A model generated the notes under the pieces. That model had not been told where the DNA came from. It did no database searches and saw only the letters and a list, made by a program, of their open reading frames with translations. Of a stretch of 64,000 bases of DNA, positions 49,844 to 63,298 are shown piece after piece; position 1 is the stretch's first letter, and each line of letters opens with the position of its first letter. The translations under genes were made by a program, and so were the position numbers. The stretch is taken from assembly GCF_029227915.1 (NCBI RefSeq), contig NC_079885.1, positions 16,319,001 to 16,383,000 on the forward strand, in the 5' to 3' direction. This DNA comes from Hydractinia symbiolongicarpus. Lineage: Eukaryota; Cnidaria; Hydrozoa; Anthoathecata; Hydractiniidae.

Positions 49844-52393
49844 GGCGCCATGGCTATAGAACACTGTTAACTACGTGTACGGCCCTTTGAACGCTGTAAT
49901 ATGGCCATTTGCAGCCTAATAAGGGCCTTACACGTAAATCACGTTCTTCCACGTCCCCAGCAAGGTTACCAATGGTCTAGTGTTCCCAGTCTTAATGGAA
50001 TATGACGTCTCAAGTCCTTTTCCTTGACGCCATGGCTTTAGAACACTCTTAGCTACGTGCACAGCCCCCTGTAAGCCGTATTATTGCCGTCGCAGCCTAA
50101 AAAAGGCCTTAGAAGTAAACCACGTACTTTCACGCTCCCGGCCAGGCTACCATTGATCTAGTCCTTCAAGTCTCAATGTACTCCGACTTGCCAAGTCGTT
50201 CTCCTTTGCGTCATGGCTTTAGAGCACTGTGAACTATGCGCACAGCCCTCTAAATGCTGCAATATGTCCTTTTACAGACTAATAAAGGCCTTGCACGTAA
50301 ATCACGTTCTTCCACGTCCCCAGCAAGGCTACCAATGGCCTATTGTTCCCAGTCTCAATGGACTAAACCGTGCCAAGTCCTTTTCCTTGGCGCTATGGCG
50401 TTAGAACACTGTTAACTACGTGTACGGCCCTTTGAACGCGGTAATATGGCCTTTTGCAGACTAATAAAGGCCTTACACGTAAACCACGTGCTTTTACGCT
50501 CCCAACCAGGCTACCATTGGTCTAGTGTTCTCAGTCTCAATGGAATATGACGTCCCAAGTCATTTTCCTTGACGCCATGGCTTTAGTACACTGTTAACTC
50601 CGTGCAAAGCCCTCTAAGGGCTGTAATATGGCCATTTGCAGCCTAATAAAGGCGTTATACGTAAATACCGTCGTTCCAACGGCCTGCGCAGGTTACCATA
50701 GGAGTAGTCCTTCCAGTCTCAATGGACTATGACGTTCCAAGTCCTTTTCCTTGACGCCATGGCTATAGAACACTGTTAACTACGTGCACAGCCCTCTAAA
50801 GTCAGTAATACGGCCTTTTGCAGCCTAATAAAGCCTTTACACGTAAATACCGTGATTGCACGACCCCAGCAAGGTTACCAATGGTCTAGTGTTCCCAGTC
50901 TTAATGGAATATGACGTCTCAAGTCCTTTTCCTTGACGCCATGGCTTAAGAACACTCTTAGCTACGTGCACAGCCCCCTGTAAGCCGTATTATTGCCGTT
51001 GCAGCCTAATAAAGGCCTTAGACGTAAACCACGTGCTTTCACGCTCCCGGCCAGGCTACCATTGATCCAGTCCTTCAAGTCTCAATGGACTACGACTTGC
51101 CAAGTCGTTCTCCTTAGCGTCATGGCTATAGAACACTGTTAACTACGCGCACAGTCCTCTAAAGGCTGTAATATGGCCATTTGCAGCCTAATAAAGGCGT
51201 TATACGTAAATACCGTGATTCCACCACCCTCCGCGGGATACCATTAGTCTAGTCCTTCTAGTCCAAATGGACTACAACGTGCCAAGTCGCTTTCTTTGGC
51301 ACCTTGGCGTTAGAAGACCGGCAACTACGAGCACAGTCCTCCAAATCCTGTAACATGGCCTTTTACAGACTAATAAAGGTCTTACACGCAAATCACGTTC
51401 TTCCACGCTCCCAGCCAGGCTACCATTGATCTAGTCCTTCGAGTCTCAATGGACTATGACGTCCCAAGTCCTTTTCCTTGGCGCCATGGCTTTAGAACAC
51501 TGTTAACTACGTGCACAGCCCTCTAAAGTCAGTAATACGGCCTTTTGCAGCCTAATAAAGCCTTTACACGTAAATACCGTGATTGCACGACCCCAGCAAG
51601 GTTACCAATGGTCTAGTGTTCCCAGTCTTAATGGAATATGACGTCTCAAGTCCTTTTCCTTGACGCCATGGCTCAAGAACACTCTTAGCTACGTGCACAG
51701 CCCCCTGTAAGCCGTATTATTGCCGTCGCAGCCTAATAAAGGCCTTAGACGTAAACCACGTGCTTTCACGCTCCCGGCCAGGCTACCATTGATCCAGTCC
51801 TTCAAGTCTCAATGGACTACGACTTGCCAAGTCGTTCTCCTTAGCGTCATGGCTATAGAACACTGTTAACTACGCGCACAGTCCTCTAAAGGCTGTAATA
51901 TGGCCATTTGCAGCCTAATAAAGGCCTTACACGTAAATCACGTTCTTCCACGTCCCAAGCAAGGCTACCAATGGTCTAGTGTTCCCAGTCTTAATAGACT
52001 ATGACGTCCCAAGTCCTTTTCCTTGGCGCTATGGCTATAGAACACTGTTAACTACGTGCACAGCCCCCTAAAGGCAGAAATATGGCCATTTGCAGCCTAA
52101 TAAAGGCCTTACACGTAAATCACGTTCTTCCACGTCCCCAGCAAGGTTACCAATGGTCTAGTGTTCCCAGTCTTAATGGAATATGACGTCTCAAGTCCTT
52201 TTCCTTGACGCCATGGCTTTAGAACACTCTTAGCTACGTGCACAGCCCCCTGTAAGCCGTATTATTGCCGTCGCAGCCTAAAAAAGGCCTTAGACGTAAA
52301 CCACGTGCTTTCACGCTCCCGGTCACGCTACCATCGATCTAGTCCTTCAAGTCTCAATGGACTCCGACTTGCCAAGTCGTCCTCCTTAGCGTC
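49844..52393 (+). repeat. Region I: 12-monomer unit (2181 bp), copy 1 with lead-in
   Basis: Markers at 50213 (GAGCACTGTG type), 50434 (GAACGCGGTAAT) and 50854 (GATTGCACGACCCC) recur 2181 bp later at 52394, 52615 and 53035. A hybrid monomer with GATTGCACGACCCC occurs again at 51581, four monomers after 50854. Confidence 0.86.
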
Positions 52394-53751
52394 ATGGCTT
52401 TAGAGCACTGTGAACTATGTGCACAGCCCTCTAAATACTCCAATATGTCCTTTTACAGACTAATAAAGGCCTTGCACGTAAATCACGTTCTTCCACGTCC
52501 CCAGCAAGGCTACCAATGGCCTATTGTTCCCAGTCTCAATGGACTACAACGTGCCAAGTCCTTTTCCTTGGCGCTATGGCGTTAGAACACTGTTAACTAC
52601 GTGTACGGCCCTTTGAACGCGGTAATATGGCCTTTTGCAGACTAATAAAGGCCTTACACGTAAACCACGTGCTTTTACGCTCCCAACCAGGCTACCATTG
52701 GTCTAGTGTTCTCAGTCTCAATGGAATATGACGTCCCAAGTCATTTTCCTTGACGCCATGGCTTTAGTACACTGTTAACTCCGTGCAAAGCCCTCTAAGG
52801 GCTGTAATATGGCCATTTGCAGCCTAATAAAGGCGTTATACGTAAATACCGTCGTTCCAACGGCCTGCGCAGGTTACCATAGGAGTAGTCCTTCCAGTCT
52901 CAATGGACTATCACGTCCCAAGTCCTTTTCCTTGACGCCATGGCTATAGAACACTGTTAACTACGTGCACAGCCCTCTAAAGTCAGTAATACGGCCTTTT
53001 GCAGCCTAATAAAGCCTTTACACGTAAATACCGTGATTGCACGACCCCAGCAAGGTTACCAATGGTCTAGTGTTCCCAGTCTTAATGGAATATGACGTCT
53101 CAAGTCCTTTTCCTTGACGCCATGGCTTAAGAACACTCTTAGCTACATTCACAGCCCCCTGTAAGCCGTATTATTGCCGTCGCAGCCTAATAAAGGTCTT
53201 ACACGCAAATCACGTTCTTCCACGCTCCCAGCCAGGCTACCATTGATCTAGTCCTTCGAGTCTCAATGGACTATGACGTCCCAAGTCCTTTTCCTTGGCG
53301 CCATGGCTTTAGAACACTGTTAACTACGTGCACAGCCCTCTAAAGTCAGTAATACGGCCTTTTGCAGCCTAATAAAGCCTTTACACGTAAATACCGTGAT
53401 TGCACGACCCCAGCAAGGTTACCAATGGTCTAGTGTTCCCAGTCTTAATGGAATATGACGTCTCAAGTCCTTTTCCTTGACGCCATGGCTCAAAAACACT
53501 CTTAGCTACGTGCACAGCCCCCTGTAAGCCGTATTATTGCCGTCGCAGCCTAATAAAGGCCTTAGACGTAAACCACGTGCTTTCACGCTTCCGGCCAGGC
53601 TACCATTGATCCAGTCCTTCAAGTCTCAATGGACTACGACTTGCCAAGTCGTTCTCCTTAGCGTCATGGCTATAGAACACTGTTAACTACGCGCACAGTC
53701 CTCTAAAGGCTGTAATATGGCCATTTGCAGCCTAATAAAGGCTTTATACGT
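52394..53751 (+). repeat. Region I: 12-monomer unit, copy 2 (part)
   Basis: This is the second occurrence of the 2181-bp series. The two GATTGCACGACCCC hybrids here (53035 and 53398) are two monomers apart instead of four, so internal monomers were lost or moved between the copies. The marker recurs again at 54575, inside region J. Confidence 0.84.
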
Positions 53752-56115
53752 AAATACCGTGATTCCACCACCCTCCGCGGGATACCATTAGTCTAGTCCT
53801 TCTAGTCCCAATGGACTACAACGTGCCAAGTCGTTTTCTTTGGCACCTTGGCGTTAGAAGACCGGCAACTACGAGCACAGTCCTCCAAATCCTGTAACAT
53901 GGCCTTTTACAGACTAATAAAGGTCTTACACGCAAATCACGTTCTTCCACGCTCCCAGCCAGGCTACCATTGATCTAGTCCTTCGAGTCTCAATGGACTA
54001 TGACGTCCCAAGTCCTTTTCCTTGGCGCCATGGCTTTAGAACAATGTTAACTCCGTGCACAGCCCTCTAAAGGCAGTAATATGGCCATTTGCAGCTTAAT
54101 AAAGGCCTTACACGTAAATCACGTTCTTCCACGTCCCAAGCAAGGCTACCAATGGTCTAGTGTTCCCAGTCTTAATGGACTATGACGTCCCAAGTCCTTT
54201 TCCTTGGCGCTATGGCTATAGAACACTGTTAACTACGTGCACAGCCCCCTAAAGGCAGAAATATGGCCATTTGCAGCCTAATAAAGGCCTTACACGTAAA
54301 TCACGTTCTTCCACGTCCCCAGCAAGGTTACCAATGGTCTAGTGTTCCCAGTCTTAATGGAATATGACGTCTCAAGTCCTTTTCCTTGACGCCATGGCTT
54401 TAGAACACTCTTAGCTACGTGCACAGCCCCCTGTAAGCCGTATTATTGCCGTCGCAGCCTAAAAAAGGCCTTAGACGTAAACCACGTACTTTCACGCTCC
54501 CGGCCAGGCTACCATTGATCTAGTCCTTCAAGTCTCAATGTACTCCGACTTGCCAAGTCGTTCTCCTTAGCGTCATGGCTTTAGAGCACTGTGAACTATG
54601 CGCACAGCCCTCTAAATGCTGCAATATGTCCTTTTACAGACTAATAAAGGCCTTGCACGTAAATCACGTTCTTCCACGTCCCCAGCAAGGCTACCAATGG
54701 CCTATTGTTCCCAGTCTCAATGGACTACAACGTGCCAAGTCCTTTTCCTTGGCGCTATGGCGTTAGAACACTGTTAACTACGTGTACGGCCCTTTGAACG
54801 CTGTAATATGGCCTTTTGCAGACTAATAAAGGCCTTACACGTAAACCACGTGCTTTTACGCTCCCAACCAGGTTACCATTGGTCTAGTGTTCTCAGTCTC
54901 AATGGAATATGACGTCCCAAGTCATTTTCCTTGACGCCATGGCTTTAGTACACTGTTAACTCCGTGCAAAGCCCTCTAAGGGCTGTAATATGGCCATTTG
55001 CAGCCTAATAAAGGCGTTATACGTAAATACCGTCGTTCCAACGGCCTGCGCAGGTTACCATAGGAGTAGTCCTTCCGGTCTCAATGGACTATGACGTCCC
55101 AAGTCCTTTTCCTTGACGCCATGGCTATAGAACACTGTTAACTACGTGCACAGCCCTCTAAAGTCAGTAATACGGCCTTTTGCAGCCTAGTAAAGCCTTT
55201 ACACGTAAATACCGTGATTCCACCACCCTTCGCGGGATACCATTAGTCTAGTCCATCTAGTCCCAATGGACTACAACGTGCCAAGTTGTTTTCTTTGGCA
55301 CCTTGGCGTTAGAAGACCGGCAACTACGAGCACAGTCCTCCAAATCCTGTAACATGGGCTTTTACAGACTAATAAAGGTCTTACACGCAAATCACGTTCT
55401 TCCACGCTCCCAGCCAGGCTACCATTGATCTAGTCCTTCGAGTCTCAATGGACTATGACGTCCCAAGTCCTTTTTCTTGGCGCCATGGCTGTAGAACACT
55501 GTTAACTACGTGCACAGCCCTCTAAAAGCAGTAATATGGCCATTTGCAGCCTAATAAAGGCCTTACACGTAAATCACGTTCTTCCACGTCCCCAGCAAGG
55601 TTACCAATGGTCTAGTGTTCCCAGTCTTAATGAAATATGACGTCTCAAGTCCTTTTCCTTGACGCCATGGCTTAAGAACACTCTTAGCTACGTGCACAGC
55701 CCCCTGTAAGCCGTATTATTGCCGTCGCAGCCTAATAAAGGCCTTAGACGTAAACCACGTGCTTTCACGCTCCCGGCCAGGCTACCATTGATCCAGTCCT
55801 TCAAGTCTCAATGGACTCCGACTTGCCAAGTCGTTCTCCTTAGCGTCATGGCTATAGAACACTGTTAACTACGCGCACAGTCCTCTAAAGGCTGTAATAT
55901 GGCCATTTGCAGCCTAATAAAGGCGTTATACGTAAATACCGTTGTTCTACCTGCCTGCGCAGGTTACCATAGGAATAGTCCTTCCAGTCTCAATGGACTA
56001 TAACGTCCCAAGTCCTTTTCCTTGACGCCATGGCTATAGAACACTGTTAACTACGTGCACAGCCCTGTAAAGTTAGTAATACGGCCTTTTGCAGCCTAAT
56101 AAAGCCTTTACGCGT
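53752..56115 (+). repeat. HOR J, copy 1 (13 monomers, 2364 bp)
   Basis: The sequence at 53752 restarts at 56116. Shared diagnostic variants are GCAGCTTAATAAAGG, CCTTCCGGTC (55071 and 57435), GTCCATCTAG, CCCTAAAGGCAGAAATATGG and AGGAATAGTCC. Copy 1 has AGCCCTGTAAAG with G at 56067 where copy 2 has C at 58431. Confidence 0.92.
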
Positions 56116-58529
56116 AAATACCGTGATTCCACCACCCTCCGCGGGATACCATTAGTCTAGTCCTTCTAGTCCCAATGGACTACAACGTGCCAAGTCGTTT
56201 TCTTTGGCACCTTGGCGTTAGAAGACCGGCAACTACGAGCACAGTCCTCCAAATCCTGTAACATGGCCTTTTACAGACTAATAAAGGTCTTACACGCAAA
56301 TCACGTTCTTCCACGCTCCCAGCCAGGCTACCATTGATCTAGTCCTTCGAGTCTCAATGGACTATGACGTCCCAAGTCCTTTTCCTTGGCGCCATGGCTT
56401 TAGAACAATGTTAACTCCGTGCACAGCCCTCTAAAGGCAGTAATATGGCCATTTGCAGCTTAATAAAGGCCTTACACGTAAATCACGTTCTTCCACGTCC
56501 CAAGCAAGGCTACCAATGGTCTAGTGTTCCCAGTCTTAATGGACTATGACGTCCCAAGTCCTTTTCCTTGGCGCTATGGCTATAGAACACTGTTAACTAC
56601 GTGCACAGCCCCCTAAAGGCAGAAATATGGCCATTTGCAGCCTAATAAAGGCCTTACACGTAAATCACGTTCTTCCACGTCCCCAGCAAGGTTACCAATG
56701 GTCTAGTGTTCCCAGTCTTAATGGAATATGACGTCTCAAGTCCTTTTCCTTGACGCCATGGCTTTAGAACACTCTTAGCTACGTGCACAGCCCCCTGTAA
56801 GCCGTATTATTGCCGTCGCAGCCTAAAAAAGGCCTTAGACGTAAACCACGTACTTTCACGCTCCCGGCCAGGCTACCATTGATCTAGTCCTTCAAGTCTC
56901 AATGTACTCCGACTTGCCAAGTCGTTCTCCTTAGCGTCATGGCTTTAGAGCACTGTGAACTATGCGCACAGCCCTCTAAATGCTGCAATATGTCCTTTTA
57001 CAGACTAATAAAGGCCTTGCACGTAAATCACGTTCTTCCACGTCCCCAGCAAGGCTACCAATGGCCTATTGTTCCCAGTCTCAATGGACTACAACGTGCC
57101 AAGTCCTTTTCCTTGGCGCTATGGCGTTAGAACACTGTTAACTACGTGTACGGCCCTTTGAACGCTGTAATATGGCCTTTTGCAGACTAATAAAGGCCTT
57201 ACACGTAAACCACGTGCTTTTACGCTCCCAACCAGGTTACCATTGGTCTAGTGTTCTCAGTCTCAATGGAATATGACGTCCCAAGTCATTTTCCTTGACG
57301 CCATGGCTTTAGTACACTGTTAACTCCGTGCAAAGCCCTCTAAGGGCTGTAATATGGCCATTCGCAGCCTAATAAAGGCGTTATACGTAAATACCGTCGT
57401 TCCAACGGCCTGCGCAGGTTACCATAGGAGTAGTCCTTCCGGTCTCAATGGACTATGACGTCCCAAGTCCTTTTCCTTGACGCCATGGCTATAGAACACT
57501 GTTAACTACGTGCACAGCCCTCTAAAGTCAGTAATACGGCCTTTTGCAGCCTAGTAAAGCCTTTACACGTAAATACCGTGATTCCACCACCCTTCGCGGG
57601 ATACCATTAGTCTAGTCCATCTAGTCCCAATGGACTACAACGTGCCAAGTTGTTTTCTTTGGCACCTTGGCGTTAGAAGACCGGCAACTACGAGCACAGT
57701 CCTCCAAATCCTGTAACATGGGCTTTTACAGACTAATAAAGGTCTTACACGCAAATCACGTTCTTCCACGCTCCCAGCCAGGCTACCATTGATCTAGTCC
57801 TTCGAGTCTCAATGGACTATGACGTCCCAAGTCCTTTTTCTTGGCGCCATGGCTGTAGAACACTGTTAACTACGTGCACAGCCCTCTAAAAGCAGTAATA
57901 TGGCCATTTGCAGCCTAATAAAGGCCTTACACGTAAATCACGTTCTTCCACGTCCCCAGCAAGGTTACCAATGGTCTAGTGTTCCCAGTCTTAATGAAAT
58001 ATGACGTCTCAAGTCCTTTTCCTTGACGCCATGGCTTAAGAACACTCTTAGCTACGTGCACAGCCCCCTGTAAGCCGTATTATTGCCGTCGCAGCCTAAT
58101 AAAGGCCTTAGACGTAAACCACGTGCTTTCACGCTCCCGGCCAGGCTACCATTGATCCAGTCCTTCAAGTCTCAATGGACTCCGACTTGCCAAGTCGTTC
58201 TCCTTAGCGTCATGGCTATAGAACACTGTTAACTACGCGCACAGTCCTCTAAAGGCTGTAATATGGCCATTTGCAGCCTAATAAAGGCGTTATACGTAAA
58301 TACCGTTGTTCTACCTGCCTGCGCAGGTTACCATAGGAATAGTCCTTCCAGTCTCAATGGACTATAACGTCCCAAGTCCTTTTCCTTGACGCCATGGCTA
58401 TAGAACACTGTTAACTACGTGCACAGCCCTCTAAAGTTAGTAATACGGCCTTTTGCAGCCTAATAAAGCCTTTACGCGTAAATACCGTGATTCCACCACC
58501 CTCCGCGGGATACCATTAGTCTAGTCCTT
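56116..58529 (+). repeat. HOR J, copy 2 (2364 bp + 50 bp)
   Basis: This is nearly identical to copy 1. The match continues about 50 bp into a further copy and stops where CTTCCAGT replaces CTTCTAGT near 58530. One difference was noted near 57362 (CATTCGCAG against CATTTGCAG). Confidence 0.92.
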
Positions 58530-61120
58530 CCAGTCCCAATAGACTACAACGTGCCAAGCCGTTTTCTTTGGCACCTTGGCGTTAGAAGCCGGCAACTACG
58601 AGCACAGTCCTCCAAATACTGTAACATGGCCTTTTACAGACTAATAAAGGTCTTACACGTAAATCACGTTCTTCCACGCCCCCAGCAAGGTTACCAATGG
58701 TCTAGTGTTCCCAGTCTTAATGGAATATGACGTCTCAAGTCCTTTTCCTTGACGCCATGGCTTTAGAACACTCTTAGCTACGTGCACAGCCCCCTGTAAG
58801 CCGTATTATTGCCGTCGGAGCCTAATAAAGGCCTTACACGTAAACCACGTGCTTCCACGCTCCCACCAGGCTACCCATGATCTAGTCCTTCGAGTCTCAA
58901 TGGACTATGACGTCCCAAGTCCTTTTCCTTGGCGCCATGGCTTTAGAACACTGTTAACTCCGTGCACAGTCCTCTAAAGGCTGTAATATGGCCATTTGCA
59001 GCCTAATAAAGGCGTTATACGTAAATACCGTCGTACCACCTGCCTGCGCAGGTTACCATAGAAGTAGTCCTTCCAGTGTCAATGGACTATGACGCCCCAA
59101 ATCCTTTTCCTTGGTGCAATGGCTTTGGAACAATGTTAACTCCGTGCAAAGCCCTCTAAAGGCTGTAATATGGCAATTTGCAGCCTAATAAAGGCGTTAT
59201 ACAAAAATACCGTCGTTCCAACTGCCTGTGCAGGTTACCACAGGAGTAGTCCTTCCAGTCTCAATGGACTATGACGTCCCAAGTCTTTTTCCTTTTCGTC
59301 ATGGCTATAGAACACTGTTAACTACGTGCACAGCCCTCTAAAGGCAGAAATATGGCCATTTGCAGCCTAATAAAGGCCTTACACGTAAATCACGTTCTTC
59401 CACGTCCCCAGCAAGGTTACCAATGACCTATTGTTCCCAGTCTCAATGGACTACAACGTGCCAAGTCCTTTTCCTTGGCGCTATGGCGTTAGAACACTGT
59501 TAACTACGTGTACGGCCCTTTGAACGCTGTAATATGGCCTTTTGCAGACTAATAAAGGCCTTACACGTAAACCACGCGCTTTTACGCTCCCAACCAGGCT
59601 ACCATTGGTCTAGTGTTCTCAGTCTCAATGGAATATGACGTCCCAAGTCATTTTCCTTGACGCCATGGCTTTAGTACACTGTTAACTCCGTGCAAAGCCC
59701 TCTAAGGGCTGTAATGTGGCCATTTGCAGCCTAATAAAGGCGTTATACGTAAATACCGTCGTTCCAACGGCCTGCGCAGGTTACCATAGGAGTAGTCCTT
59801 CCAGTCTCAATGGACTATGACGTCCCAAGTCCTTTTCCTTGACGCCATGGCTATAGAACACTGTTAACTACGTGCACAGCCCTCTAAAGTCAGTAATACG
59901 GCCTTTTGCAGCCTAATAAAGCCTTTACACGTAAATACCGTGATTCCACCACCCTCCGCGGGATACCATTAGTCTAGTCCTTCTAGTCCCAATGGACTAC
60001 AACGTGCCAAGTTGTTTTCTTTGGCACCTTGGCGTTAGAAGACCGGCAACTACGAGCACAGTCCTCCAAATCCTGTAACATGGGCTTTTACAGACTAATA
60101 AAGGTCTTACACGCAAATCACGTTCTTCCACGCTCCCAGCCAGGCTACCATTGATCTAGTCCTTCGAGTCTCAATGGACTATGACGTCCCAAGTCCTTTT
60201 TCTTGGCGCCATGGCTGTAAAACACTGTTAACTACGTGCACAGCCCTCTAAAGGCAGTAATATGGCCATTTGCAGCCTAATAAAGGCCTTACACGTAAAT
60301 CACGTTCTTCCACGTCCCCAGCAAGGTTACCAATGGTCTAGTGTTCCCAGTCTTAATGGAATATGACGTCTCAAGTCCTTTTCCTTGACGCCATGGCTTA
60401 AGAACACTCTTAGCTAGGTGCACAGCCCCCTGTAAGCCGTATTATTGCCGTCGCAGCCTAATAAAGGCCTTAGACGTAAACCACGTGCTTTCACGCTCCC
60501 GGCCAGGCTACCATTGATCCAGTCCTTCCAGTCTCAATGGACTATAACGTCCCAAGTCCTTTTCCTTGACGCCATGGCTATAGAACACTGTTAACTACGT
60601 GCACAGCCCTCTAAAGTTAGTAATACGGCCTTTTGCAGCCTAATAAAGCCTTTACGCGTAAATACCGTGATTCCACCACCCTCCGCGGGATACCATTAGT
60701 CTAGTCCTTTCAGTCCCAATGGACTACAACGTGCCAAGCCGTTTTCTTTGGCACCTTGGCGTTAGAAGACCGGCAACTACGAGCACAGTCCTCTAAATAC
60801 TGAAACATGGCCTTTTACAGACTAATAAAGGTCTTACACGTAAATCACGTTCTTCCACGCCCCCAGCAAGGTTACCAATGGTCTAGTGTTCCCAGTCTTA
60901 ATGGAATATGACGTCTCAAGTCCTTTTCCTTGACGCCATGGCTTTAGAACACTCTTAGCTACGTGCACAGCCCCCTGTAAGCCGTATTATTGCCGTCGGA
61001 GCCTAATAAAGGCCTTAGACGTAAACCACGTGCTTCCACGCTCCCACCAAGCTACCCATGATCTAGTCCTTCGAGTCTCAATGGACTATGACGTCCCAAG
61101 TCCTTTTCCTTGGCGCCATG
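58530..61120 (+). repeat. Region K, first part: diverged J-related monomers
   Basis: The AAAGTTAGTAATACGG monomer at 58431 recurs near 60611, 2180 bp later, one monomer less than in J. The join at GATCCAGTCCTTCCAGTCTC (60526-60545) fuses two monomer types and replaces the longer J path. Monomers around 59090-59300 (GGTGCAATGGCTTTGG, CCTTTTCGTCATGG) are among the more diverged in the window. CACCAGGCTACCCATG near 58863 links this part to region G. Confidence 0.8.
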
Positions 61121-63298
61121 GCTTTAGCACACTGTTAACTTCGTGCAAAGCCCTCTAAAGGCTGTAATATGGCCATTTGCAGCCTGATAAAGGCATTATA
61201 CGTAAATACCGTCGTTCCAACTGCCTGCACAGGTTACCATAGTAGTCCTTCCAGTCTCAATGGACTATAACGTTCCAAGTCCTTTTCCCTGACGCCATGG
61301 CTATAGAACACTGTTAACTACGTGCACAGTCCTCTAAAGTCAGTAATACGGCCTTTTGCAGGCTAATAAAGCCTTTACACGTAAATACCGTGATTCCACC
61401 ACCCTCCACCGGATACCATTAGTCTAGTCCTTCCAGTCCCAATGGAATACAACGTGCCAAGTCGTTTTCTTTGGCACCTTGGCGTTAGAAGACCGGCAAC
61501 TACGCGCACAGTCCTCCAAATCCTGTAACATGGCCTTTTACAGACTAATAAAGGTCTTACACGTAAATCACGTTCTTCCACGTCCCCAGCAAGGTTACCA
61601 ATGGTCTAGTGTTCCCAGTCTTATTGGAATATGACGTATCAAGTCCTTTTCCTTGATGCCATGGCTTTAGATCACTCTTAGCTACGTGCACAGACCCCTG
61701 TAAGCAGTAATATTGCCGTCGCAGCCAAATAAAGGCCTTAGACGTAAACCACGTGCTTCCACGCTCCCAGCCAGGCTACCATTGATCTAGTCCTTCGAGT
61801 CTCAATGGACTATGACGTCCCAAGTCCTTTTCCTTGGCGCCATGGCTTTAGAACAATGTTAACTCCGTGCACAGCCCTCTAAATGCTGTAACATGGCCTT
61901 TTGCAGACTAATAATGGCTTTAAACGTAAATACTGTCGTTCCACGTCCCCAGCAAGGCTACCAATGGTCTAGTGTTCCCAGTCTTAATGGAATGTGACGT
62001 CCCAAGTCATTTTCCTTGACGCCATGGCTATAGAACACTGTTAACTCCGTGCACAGCTCTCTAAAGGCAGTAATATGCCCATTTGCTGCCTAATAAAGGC
62101 ATTATACGTAAATACCGTCGTTCCAACTGCCTGCGCAGGTTACCATAGGAGTAGTCCTTCCAGTCTCAATGGACTATAACGTTCCAAGTTCTTTTCCTTG
62201 ACGCCATGGCTATAGAACACTGTTAACCCTGTGCACAGCCCCCTGTAAGCCGTATTATTGCCGGCGCAGCCTAATAAAGGCCTTAGACGTAAACCACGTG
62301 CTTTCACGCTCCCGGCCAGGCTACCATTGATCCAGTCCTTCAAGTCTCAATGGACTACGACTTGCTAAGTCGTTCTCCTTAGCGTCATGGCTATAGAACA
62401 CTGTTAACTACGCGCACAGTCCTCTAAAGGCTGTAATATGGCCATTTGCAGCCTAATAAAGGCGTTATACGTAAATACCGTGATTTCACCACCCTCCGCG
62501 GGATACCATTAGTCTAGTACTTCTAGTCCCAATGGACTACAACGTGCCAAGTCGTTTTCTTTGGCACTTTGGCGTTAGAAGACCGGCAACTACGCGCACA
62601 GTCCTCCAAATCCTGTAACATGGCCTTTTACAGACTAATAAAGGTCTTACACGTAAATCACGTTTATCCACGTCCCCAGCAAGGTTACCAATGGTCTAGT
62701 GTTCCCAGTCTTAATGAAATATGACGTCTCAAGTCCTTTTCCTTGACGCCATGGCTTTAAAACACTCTAAGCTACGTGCACAGCCCCCTGTGAGCCGTAT
62801 TATTGCCGTCGCAGCCTAATAAAGGCCTTAGACGTAAACCACGTGCTTTCACGCTCCCGGCGAGGCTACCATTGATCTAGTCCTTCAAGTCTCAATGGAC
62901 TCCGACTTGCCAAGTCGTTCTCCTTAGCGTCATGGCTTTAGAGCACCGTGAACTATGTGCACAGCCCTCTAAAGACAGTAATATGGCCATTTGCAGCCTA
63001 ATAAAGGCCTTACACGTAAATCACGTTCTTCCACGTCCCAAGCAAGGCTACCAATGGTCTAGTGTTCCCAGTCTCAATGGACTACAACGTGCCAAGTCCT
63101 TTTCCTTGGCGCTATGGCGTTAGAACACTGTTAACTACGTAAACGGCCCTTTGAACGCCGTAATATGGCCTTTTGCAGACTAATAAAGGCCTTACACGTA
63201 AACCACGTGCTTTTACGCTCCCAACCAGGCTACCATTGGTCCAGTGTTCTCAGTCTCAATGGAATATGACGTCCCAAGTCGTTTTCCTTGGCGCCATG
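61121..63298 (+). repeat. Region K: 12-monomer unit (2178 bp), copy 1
   Basis: GCTTTAGCACACTGTTAACT at 61121 restarts at 63299, and the marker monomer at 61375 recurs at 63556 (2181 bp). The 3-bp gap between these figures comes from a deletion in copy 1 at CCATAGTAGTCC near 61240. Shared variants are CAGCCTGATAAAGGC and TTCCCTGACGCC. Confidence 0.87.

Noticed and set aside
54575-54766. Plus-strand 63-codon frames of another monomer type (25537, 36872, 43050, 50213, 52394, 54575, 56939, 62932 and similar)
   Set aside because: These are monomer-length frames within satellite units. Their conservation matches the HOR copies and is no stronger at codon positions one and two as far as can be judged by eye. 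No protein family is recognisable.
61375-61581. Minus-strand 68-codon frames (11485, 27614, 30408, 31499, 35132, 36405, 37495, 48291, 61375, 63556 and similar)
   Set aside because: They span the GTGATTCC/GAAGACCGG monomer pair on the opposite strand and exist wherever that pair exists. They are arginine-rich, low-information translations with no recognisable domain.
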